From CALKYB01 sp964510575 (GTDB lineage Bacteria; Bdellovibrionota_C; UBA2361; SZUA-149; CALKYB01), in the NCBI GenBank assembly GCA_964510575.1, contig CAZECN010000018.1, positions 1-61,290 on the forward strand: 61,290 bases of DNA. Direction: 5' to 3'. A program made the position numbers and the translations under genes. The notes below the pieces were generated by a model. The model had not been told where the DNA came from. It saw only the letters and a list, made by a program, of their open reading frames with translations, and made no database searches. Of the stretch, positions 55,591-61,290 are shown one piece after another (positions within the stretch are counted from its first letter, which is position 1; each line of letters starts with the position of its first letter).

Positions 55591-55845
55591 TTAAGCTACT
55601 AGGATGGCAGTTACTCTTAGTAATGTGATTTCGGGGCGGGCGAGAATGATCAAGCGTTGTTGGTTAACTTCCGCATTGAAATATTCTTTAGCATCTTCTG
55701 AAGTTACTTCCAGAATTAGCTCGCTTCCTTCAACTCTTGCGTCAGTAACGAACTTAGTCTGTTCAATAACTCCGTATTGGAGTTTCTCCTGCAGACGCTC
55801 TAAGATTAAATTCCATATTCGGTTTCTATTGTCTTCTTGATCCAT
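55591..55845 (-). CDS. Stand-alone DnaA domain-I-like small protein
   Basis: The 84-aa protein reads NRIWNLILERLQEKLQ at its start, which recalls the opening Trp helix of DnaA domain I. The following pattern (helix; YGVIEQTKFVTDARVEGSELILEVTSEDAKEYFNAEVN; strand LIILARPEITLLRVTAILVA) follows the DnaA-N order alpha-alpha-beta-beta-alpha-beta. DnaA domain I binds DnaB helicase and regulators. No AAA+ or DNA-binding domain is attached. The match is by eye only. It could instead be an unrelated small KH-like fold. Confidence 0.55.
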   Translation of the reverse strand: MDQEDNRNRIWNLILERLQEKLQYGVIEQTKFVTDARVEGSELILEVTSEDAKEYFNAEVNQQRLIILARPEITLLRVTAILVA

Positions 55846-55942
55846 AGCCTTTCAAGATAAACTGTCAATCCTTGATAAGTTTATCGCTTGGCTCCAAAAG
55901 TGACCAGTAAGAATTTAGGGCTGGGTGCAAAGATTTGGCACA

Positions 55943-55967
55943 AAAAAGGAGCCCTAGGGCTCCTTTT
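55943..55967 (-). terminator. Bidirectional terminator after the small hypothetical gene
   Basis: AAAAAGGAGCC-CTA-GGGCTCCTTTTT is a perfect 11-bp stem with A- and T-tracts at both ends, 23 nt downstream of the stop codon of the minus-strand gene at 55991. Confidence 0.88.
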
Positions 55968-55990
55968 TGACAAAGTGTCTAAGCTCTAAT

Positions 55991-56332
55991 TTAAGCTGCG
56001 ACTCTACTGCCAACATTCTCAGGCTTTGGCTGAGGAATAACTTGCTCTTCAGCAGCTTTTCTTGAGTTCCTGATTTGAGCTTCGTACTGCAGCTGAATAG
56101 CTTTTCTCATTTCTTCCATGTGGAAATCTAGAGCTTCGCAGATATACGCAAAGCCAAAAGACTCAGCTATGTCATCTGGTCCAAAAATCCACTGTCTAGA
56201 GGACTCCTGTAGTTCTCCGTCTCCGGAAACGTAATCAGTAATTGCTCTTTGTAGGACCGCCGCAAGTAATCTTCTTTCTGGGTTAAAAGTACTTCCACCA
56301 GTTGCGACTTCACCATTTGACCAAAGCTTCAT
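55991..56332 (-). CDS. Small hypothetical protein, paralogue of the protein at 53044
   Basis: The 113-aa protein reads NPERRLLAAVLQRAITDYVSGDGELQESSRQWIFGPDDIAESFGFAYICEALDFHMEEMRKAI, then a Glu/Lys/Pro tail. It aligns along its core with the 53044 protein: ERRLxAAxL, Y.S, a Trp, and the SFxxxCxxLxxxxxxxR helical pair. The tail is acidic and Pro-rich rather than basic as in its paralogue. Function unknown; an HTH-like part suggests nucleic-acid binding. It is transcribed alone toward the 55943 terminator, with 490 bp of gene-free upstream sequence. Confidence 0.75.
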   Translation of the reverse strand: MKLWSNGEVATGGSTFNPERRLLAAVLQRAITDYVSGDGELQESSRQWIFGPDDIAESFGFAYICEALDFHMEEMRKAIQLQYEAQIRNSRKAAEEQVIPQPKPENVGSRVAA

Positions 56333-56774
56333 AATTAATCCAGCCTTTTTGTTAGTAGGGGTGGCAATTTACCTCACAGCCAGCCCAGGTTAATTTTAAG
56401 CCCCCTTACCAGTCCTTCTCTAAAAGCTAGAGAAAAGCCCGGTAATTTAAAGGGGCCGAAGGATACTTCAGCATGCTGTGGAAAGTCAATGGAAATCTGC
56501 ATGCCTCAAAATAAAAGAATGCATACAGCCATAGGGCCTGCCACAAGTGCTAACTAACCGAAATTAAAACGAAAAATATAGAACCGGAGTTTGAGTTTTG
56601 CTCTGAAGGAGCAATTCTCTCTTCCTGTCACTGTTCTGACGGATTGCCTTGAATGTGTGCTCAAAAATATCCAAACGACATTATATCTTGCCTACCACTA
56701 TATATAGGTCGTTCGCGCCAGTGGGACGCAATATGTGGAAAGACTAAAAATAGCTTAATTTACTGAAATTACTC

Positions 56775-56803
56775 TTGAAAGTTGGGTTCTTCGCTGATAC
56801 TGT
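56775..56803 (+). promoter_or_regulatory. Promoter-like sequence of the dcw cluster
   Basis: TTGAAA (56775-56780, five of six of the -35 consensus) and TACTGT (56798-56803) are spaced 17 nt. A start near 56810 would fall inside the TGGGN repeats. The preceding 56333-56774 has weak hairpins (TTGCTC-n5-GAGCAA) but no gene. Confidence 0.5.
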
Positions 56804-56827
56804 GGGGAATAATGGGGATTAGTGGGA
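56803..56827 (+). promoter_or_regulatory. MraZ operator: three TGGGN repeats
   Basis: TGGGG-AATAA-TGGGG-ATTAG-TGGGA: three TGGGN boxes, each 5 nt apart. This is the layout described for MraZ autoregulation in E. coli and other bacteria. It lies directly before or over the mraZ start, so binding should block its own cluster. Confidence 0.88.
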
Positions 56828-57397
56828 GTTGAAGGCAACCGTGTAGTGGATTCTGGTCAATCGATACCAACAGTGGATTCTCTTCTTGCAGGTCAAGGGG
56901 AGGGCGAAGCGCGACCTCCTTTCAGGGGTAGTTTCAGTCATCAGCTCGATTCCAAGGGCCGGATTAATATTCCTATAGGGTATCGCTGCTTGATTGAAGA
57001 AATGGGCTCAGCTGAATTGGTTGTGACCAATTACATCTGTGATGGTTCTCGCTGTTTGGAAGCTTTCCCCCTGGCCACTTGGAAAACTTTTGAAAAGCGT
57101 ATTTCAAAACTTAGCCGCTTCGACGCCAGACTAAAGACCTTGGAAAACTACTATTTATCCAGAGCATCAATGTGTTCCTTGGACACCAGCGGGAGAATAT
57201 TACTCCCTGCGCACCTTAGAGACTACGCTGGACTGAAGAGTGAGGTTACTTTTACTTCAGGGCTGCGAGGTTTCAGAATTTGGAACTCAACTGTTTGGAC
57301 TCATGTCTTTGAAAAAGCAGAAGCTGCTTTACTTGAAAATCCAGATCTTTTCAGTGGAATTGATCTTGCTGGCTTAATATCAGAGGAGGGTTCCTGA
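56822..57397 (+). CDS. mraZ: Transcriptional regulator MraZ
   Basis: The MraZ core is clear: FRGSFSHQLDSKGRINIPIGYR, YLSRASMCSLDTSGRILLPAHLRDYAGLKSEVTFTSGLRGFRIWN, with two SpoVT/AbrB-like repeats ending in D-x-x-G-R-[IL]. The frame opens at GTG 56822 (191 aa) but the usual MraZ begins only a few residues before FRG, so a later GTG (56846 or 56873) may be the true start. The operator overlaps the first codons of the long version. MraZ assembles as a ring and represses the dcw promoter by binding TGGGN repeats. It is first of the mraZ-rsmH-ftsL-ftsI-murE cluster. Confidence 0.93.
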   Translation: MGVEGNRVVDSGQSIPTVDSLLAGQGEGEARPPFRGSFSHQLDSKGRINIPIGYRCLIEEMGSAELVVTNYICDGSRCLEAFPLATWKTFEKRISKLSRFDARLKTLENYYLSRASMCSLDTSGRILLPAHLRDYAGLKSEVTFTSGLRGFRIWNSTVWTHVFEKAEAALLENPDLFSGIDLAGLISEEGS

Positions 57398-57398
57398 A

Positions 57399-58382
57399 GT
57401 GAGTCAGGCTACTACAGTTCACCAATCAGTTATGATGTCCGAGGTTATGGAATGCTTCGATTATCTTTCCGAGATAGAGAATCCCGTATTTTTGGACTGC
57501 ACCCTTGGTGGAGCAGGCCATAGCGAAGCATTGCTAAAAAAATTTCCAGATTTATTTGTTTTGGCGATTGATCAGGACCCAGATGCATTGGAGCGAGCTA
57601 AAGTGCGTTTGGCCGAGTATAGTGACCGGTTAATTCTTGCTAGATGTAATTTTAGAGATTTGGATGGTCTAGTTTCCGAACTATTTAAACAGAAAGCAAT
57701 TCCTTACCGGAGTAATTTAAAGCTTTTCGATGGGATCATAGCGGACTTGGGCATTAGTAGTGACCAACTTGCAGATCCAGATCGAGGGTTTTCGTTTTTA
57801 CAAGATTCTCCATTGGATATGAGAATGGACCCGAGTGCTGAACAGGGTGCAGCCAGTTTACTTAATGAAAGCAGTAAGTCCGAATTGCAATCAATTTTTA
57901 GGAAAGGAGGAATGGGAGCAGTTTCGGGTGTACTAGCTGCTAAGGTTATTGACTCTAGACCGATTAATAGCACCGCTGAATTTGCCTCCGTTTGCGAGTC
58001 TATTGGTGAACTAAACACTCGCCCAGGTAGAAGTGCGGCCACGGTCCCTTTTCAAGCCGTGAGAATAGCAGTTAACGATGAACTCGGAGCAGCTAGTGAG
58101 CTGATAGATTCAGTTCATCAGTTTCTATCTCCTGGAGCTAGTGTCTGTGTAATTTCCTTCCATTCGCTTGAGGATAAAATAGTGGCTAAGGGCATGAGAA
58201 GCTGGGAGAGGGGAGAACAAGTGCCACGACGTATACCGCAGCAAGGTGGAGTAACCGGAATTGGAAAACTCTTGACCAAAAAGGCTCTATTGCCTGGCGA
58301 AGAAGAGATAGGGATCAACCCTCGTGCGCGAAGTTCAATGATGCGGATTTTTAGACGTAATGAGAAAGGGGTGGGTGAATGA
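57399..58382 (+). CDS. rsmH: 16S rRNA (cytosine-1402-N4)-methyltransferase RsmH
   Basis: The 327-aa protein starts at GTG 57399, one nt after the mraZ stop and behind GAGGAGGG. Seen: HQSVMMSEVMECFDY, FLDCTLGGAGHSEALLKKFP (motif I), AIDQDPDALERAK, DGIIADLGISSDQLADPDRGFSF, SPLDMRMDP, RPGRSAATVPFQAVRIAVNDELGA and VISFHSLEDKIV. It methylates C1402 of 16S rRNA at the ribosomal P site. Its last four bases overlap the ftsL start, a standard dcw arrangement. Confidence 0.97.
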   Translation: MSQATTVHQSVMMSEVMECFDYLSEIENPVFLDCTLGGAGHSEALLKKFPDLFVLAIDQDPDALERAKVRLAEYSDRLILARCNFRDLDGLVSELFKQKAIPYRSNLKLFDGIIADLGISSDQLADPDRGFSFLQDSPLDMRMDPSAEQGAASLLNESSKSELQSIFRKGGMGAVSGVLAAKVIDSRPINSTAEFASVCESIGELNTRPGRSAATVPFQAVRIAVNDELGAASELIDSVHQFLSPGASVCVISFHSLEDKIVAKGMRSWERGEQVPRRIPQQGGVTGIGKLLTKKALLPGEEEIGINPRARSSMMRIFRRNEKGVGE

Positions 58383-58639
58383 GAGCAGCCAAAATTGTAA
58401 CAGCTTCGGCTTTGTTTTTAGCCTTAACAGTTCAACTTGGTGTCAGAGTTGAAGTGACTAAAAAAGCCTATTTGATGGAGCATCTAAGAGCAGAGGCTTT
58501 GGAGAATGATGTTTTGCTTAGAGATCTTAAGCTTAACTATGCTTGGCTAACTAGTCCTGAGCAGCTTGGCAAAAGAGCCAGTATTCATCTTGGGCTTCAA
58601 GCTCCTAAAATGAATGCAGTCAAGAATATTTCTCGGTAG
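58379..58639 (+). CDS. ftsL: Cell division protein FtsL
   Basis: The 86-aa protein has one N-terminal membrane helix (VTASALFLALTVQLGVRVEV) followed by a short coiled-coil segment (MEHLRAEALENDVLLRDLKLNYAWLTSPEQLGKRA) with the SPEQLGKRA end motif typical of FtsL proteins. ATG overlaps the rsmH stop (ATGA). FtsL joins FtsB and FtsQ in the divisome and helps activate FtsWI. Its divergent sequence is normal; the call rests on topology, size and position between rsmH and ftsI. Confidence 0.85.
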   Translation: MRAAKIVTASALFLALTVQLGVRVEVTKKAYLMEHLRAEALENDVLLRDLKLNYAWLTSPEQLGKRASIHLGLQAPKMNAVKNISR

Positions 58640-58662
58640 TTTTGTTCAGGGGTGGGGAAGGA

Positions 58663-60561
58663 ATGAGGATAAATTCTAAAAGAATGAAAGAGAGACAGGC
58701 TTCTAGGGGCATTGAAAGCTGCCGAGCCCTGAGGTTAGGGAACCAGAAGCCTCTAAAAAACTCTTCAAATGATCCTTCTAAGCATGCTCAATCTAACCTA
58801 ACCTTAAGATTAATTTTTCTTCATATTATAATTGTTGCATCCGGAGCGTTCTTAGCTCAGAACCTCTATCGCTTGCAGGTTAGTGAGACAGCGCAGTGGA
58901 TTAAGCTTGGAGATCGTCAACATAACACCTCTAAGAAAGTCAAAGGGGCTAGGGGTCAAATTACGGATAGGTATCAGCGTCCTTTGGCTGTATCGGTTAG
59001 ATCGTACGATGTGGGAGTTAATCCAAGGAGAGTTAAAGACCTACCGGCCTTATCTTCACGGCTTGAGAAATTAGGCAATCTTTTTCAACCTGCGAGCTTA
59101 GAGCTTCTTAGTAAAAAAAGAAGGTTTTTTTGGTTGGCTCGAGGCCTTCATCCTGAGTTAACCAAAGATTTTCAGCTTTCAAGAATACAAGGGCTGAATC
59201 TTATCCCAAGGTTTCAGCGAGTATACCCGCAAGGAGACCTAGCATCCTCACTTCTTGGTGTGGTGGGAAGTGAAGGAAATGGCCTGGCTGGTATGGAGCG
59301 AATTCTTGAAGAAAGGTTGGAAGCTGACTCAAGGGTTCTTAAAGTGGAGAGAGATGCTCGCGGACGCCTTGTAAGTAAACTTTCTGAAAATACCGAGCCA
59401 TTTAAACTTGAAGTTTCTAGCAGACATCTAGCAGCTTCTGCAAAGAAGGATCGGTTCAGAGATGAGGGAGCTCGCGTTGCGCTTACTATAGACTCGGTTC
59501 TACAACGATTTTTGGAAGAAGAGCTAGACTTGGCTAGAGAAGAGAGTCAAGCGGCCCAGGCCATGGGTCTTATGATGGACGCTGATAGCGGGGAAATACT
59601 TAGCGTTGCTCAAACAAAACGTTTCAATCCTAATAGTTCAAAGGGAATCAACCCTGATTTTTTAAAGAACTCTGTTTTTCAAGACCTATTTGAACCTGGC
59701 TCAACTCTGAAGCCTTTGGTTTTGGCTGAAGCCTTGGAGAGACGATACCTAGGCGATCGAGAGTTGATCGATTGTCAAAAGGGTAAGATCAAAATTGGAA
59801 AACATACCATCAGGGATGTTCATAGAGAGAAGCTTCTTTCAGCAGAGGATGTTGTTATTAGTTCCTCAAACGTAGGTATGATTAAGATCGCTGAAAGAAT
59901 GGGAAAAGAAGTTGTTTGGGGTGGTTTAAATAAACTGGGTTTCGGTAGTTCTTCAGGCTTAGCTTGGCCAGGGGAAGGTAAAGGTATATTGAGGAAGCCC
60001 GAGCGATGGAAGGATATAGATCTCGCTACTGCTTCTTTCGGCCATGGACTGGCTGTAACAATGGTTCAAATGGCTAGGGCCTACAGTACAATTGCTAATG
60101 GCGGTTTCTTGCCTTCTCCTTCGCTTTTGCTGGATTCTCCTAAAAATGGCAGCTCTGAAAAAAGAGTATTTTCTCCCTCAACGGTATCTCGAGTTAAGGA
60201 AGTTCTGCGAGATGTCATCGAGAGCGAAAAAGGAACTGGTAAGAATGCAAAAGTTGAAGGGGTTGAGGTTTACGGTAAGACAGGAACCTCTCACAAGGCA
60301 AAAGTTGATGGCCGTGGCTACGACGAAGATAAAGTTCTATCCTCCTTTATTGGTTTCGCCGATGGCAGTAACATAGGTGTGGATCGAAAGTTGGTACTCT
60401 ATATAATTGTTGACGAGCCTTCAGTAGAAACCCGCTGGGGTGGAACTCTTGCGGCTCCGGTGTTCTCTCGTGTCATATCTAAATCAATGCAGTACCTAGC
60501 CTCTATGACTGGCTCAAAACAAAAAGAGAATAGTGAGCTAGAGACTCCTCAGGGAGTTTAG
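58663..60561 (+). CDS. ftsI: Penicillin-binding protein 3, FtsI (septal transpeptidase)
   Basis: ATG 58663 has GGGGAAGGA directly upstream; the TTG at 58642 lacks such a site. The 632-aa protein has one membrane anchor (about 48-66), a pedestal domain starting GARGQITDRYQRPLAVSV, and a transpeptidase domain with S-x-x-K at Ser347 (EPGSTLKPL), S-x-N at 401-403 (SSSNVG) and KTG at 539-541 (YGKTGTSHK). No PASTA repeats are present. It cross-links septal peptidoglycan. The basic N-terminal cytoplasmic tail (~47 residues) is longer than in E. coli. It follows ftsL by 24 nt. Confidence 0.96.
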   Translation: MRINSKRMKERQASRGIESCRALRLGNQKPLKNSSNDPSKHAQSNLTLRLIFLHIIIVASGAFLAQNLYRLQVSETAQWIKLGDRQHNTSKKVKGARGQITDRYQRPLAVSVRSYDVGVNPRRVKDLPALSSRLEKLGNLFQPASLELLSKKRRFFWLARGLHPELTKDFQLSRIQGLNLIPRFQRVYPQGDLASSLLGVVGSEGNGLAGMERILEERLEADSRVLKVERDARGRLVSKLSENTEPFKLEVSSRHLAASAKKDRFRDEGARVALTIDSVLQRFLEEELDLAREESQAAQAMGLMMDADSGEILSVAQTKRFNPNSSKGINPDFLKNSVFQDLFEPGSTLKPLVLAEALERRYLGDRELIDCQKGKIKIGKHTIRDVHREKLLSAEDVVISSSNVGMIKIAERMGKEVVWGGLNKLGFGSSSGLAWPGEGKGILRKPERWKDIDLATASFGHGLAVTMVQMARAYSTIANGGFLPSPSLLLDSPKNGSSEKRVFSPSTVSRVKEVLRDVIESEKGTGKNAKVEGVEVYGKTGTSHKAKVDGRGYDEDKVLSSFIGFADGSNIGVDRKLVLYIIVDEPSVETRWGGTLAAPVFSRVISKSMQYLASMTGSKQKENSELETPQGV

Positions 60562-60667
60562 TTAATTTCGCACGGTCTGAGTTTTTATTTTTGTTTCTTT
60601 GGAAAACTAGCTAGATTGTCCTCATAGTTTAGCAATATTAGAATTACTCATAGATCAAAAGTCCAGT

Positions 60668-61290
60668 TTGACTACTATTAATCTCGCCACTCTTATCGAG
60701 AAATCCTTGCCTAAAGCGCGGGTACTAGGGCAGTTAGATCAGCTAAGCGTTTCGGGACTATGTTGTGATAGTCGCCAAGTTAAAAAAGGCGACTTGTTCT
60801 TTGCACTAGCGGGCGTTTCTTTGGATGGTGCTCGGTTTGTGGATCAGGCTCTAAAGAACGGCGCAGTGGCTGTAGTGACTGAGAAAGAACTTTCTAGTGA
60901 GGAGACGGTTCCTTTAGTTGTTGTGAAAGACGGAAGAGAAGCTTTAAGCAGAGTTTCAGCCAACTTTTACCAACACCCTTCAAGTAGATTATTTGCCGCT
61001 GCTATAACAGGGACAAATGGTAAAACCACTCTTTGCTCCTTGCTTTCACAAAGTCTGGCATTGAATACTCAAGCTGCTGTTTCCTCAGGAACACTCGGTT
61101 CTTTTTTTTGGTCTTCGGAAAGCGGTGTGAAGGGTAAGGCGGAGCAGCTAGAGATTTTTAATAATACCACTCCTGATCCCATTACTATTAACAAAACAAT
61201 GGTAGATGGCCTAGAGCATAGTGCAGAAGCTTTTGTGGCAGAGGTTTCCTCTCATGGGCTCATGCAGATGAGAACACTAGGTGTGCATTG
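60668..61290 (+). CDS. murE: UDP-N-acetylmuramyl-tripeptide synthetase MurE, cut by window edge
   Basis: The frame is open from a TTG at 60668 to the edge (about 207 residues seen). It reads LTTINLATLIEKSLP, LCCDSRQVKKGDLFFALAGVSLDGARFVDQAL, AVVTEKEL, the ATP loop AAAITGTNGKTTLCSLLSQSLA and NNTTPDPITIN, then VAEVSSHGLMQMRTLGV. D-S-R-x-V-x-x-G-x-x-F-x-A, the GTNGKTT loop and the TTPDP motif are MurE signatures. It adds the third amino acid (meso-DAP or Lys) to UDP-MurNAc-dipeptide; which one cannot be told from this part. There is no clear ribosome site before the TTG. Confidence 0.9.
   Translation, partial: MTTINLATLIEKSLPKARVLGQLDQLSVSGLCCDSRQVKKGDLFFALAGVSLDGARFVDQALKNGAVAVVTEKELSSEETVPLVVVKDGREALSRVSANFYQHPSSRLFAAAITGTNGKTTLCSLLSQSLALNTQAAVSSGTLGSFFWSSESGVKGKAEQLEIFNNTTPDPITINKTMVDGLEHSAEAFVAEVSSHGLMQMRTLGVH

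Overview
The window (61,290 bp, roughly mid-40s % GC by eye, one 100-N scaffold gap at 32253-32352) looks like a chromosomal scaffold of a Gram-negative, diderm bacterium. The signs are lipoproteins, a polysaccharide/LPS-type glycan locus, type IV minor pilins, IHF-beta, DksA, QueG and the start of a dcw cell-wall/division cluster. The gene mix (split methylmalonyl-CoA mutase, pilV-fimT-pilW-pilX minor pilins, small deltaproteobacterial-type hypothetical proteins) suggests an uncultured lineage near the former Deltaproteobacteria/Bdellovibrionota. That placement is inference and would need marker-gene phylogeny.

Layout. 1-3.8 kb: propionyl-CoA carboxylase beta chain (cut by the window edge) and methylmalonyl-CoA mutase large subunit, i.e. 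propionate/methylmalonyl metabolism. 4.0-6.2 kb: DksA-like factor, queG and a lipoprotein. 6.2-8.5 kb: two divergent proteins sharing one module, and a glycosyltransferase. 8.5-13.2 kb: a minus-strand type IV minor pilin operon. 13.6-24.9 kb: a glycan locus with a desaturase, a GT-GT-methyltransferase fusion, further GTs, a methyltransferase, a nucleotide-sugar dehydrogenase, an epimerase and an SDR. 25-26.4 kb: an unusual aquaporin and a repeat-containing secreted protein. 26.9-33.6 kb: a TPR lipoprotein, dnaB, a J-protein, tRNA-Pro, an M23/LysM lipoprotein, the gap, tRNA-Arg, ihfB-like and lemA. 33.6-35.5 kb: long non-coding tracts around an ankyrin gene. 35.5-41.6 kb: a lipoprotein, then a 1501-aa TraU-like giant followed by a TrbC-like protein. 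41.6-46.1 kb: 3-hydroxyacyl-CoA dehydrogenase, a flippase-like membrane protein and a subtilase with FG-GAP repeats. 46.4-52.6 kb: a cold-shock protein, then a tightly packed set (hybrid kinase, Dus, MlaF-like ATPase, interrupted Ski2-like helicase). 53-56.3 kb: two paralogous small proteins flanking an acyl-CoA dehydrogenase and a DnaA-domain-I-like protein. 56.8-61.3 kb: mraZ-rsmH-ftsL-ftsI-murE (murE cut by the window edge).

Two observations stand out. First, a traU-trbC-like gene pair in the order used by F-type conjugation systems lies here with no other transfer gene; the TraU-like protein carries a large coiled-coil insertion and three exactly spaced Cys repeats. Second, four intergenic tracts (about 1.06, 26.4, 35.1 and 52.6 kb) carry a dispersed element built from consecutive hairpins. 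Its loops and boundaries are similar between copies while the stems change with pairing preserved, which suggests selection on structure. A further non-coding tract (33.7-34.15 kb) has a promoter-like sequence and mutually exclusive stems, a candidate structured RNA.
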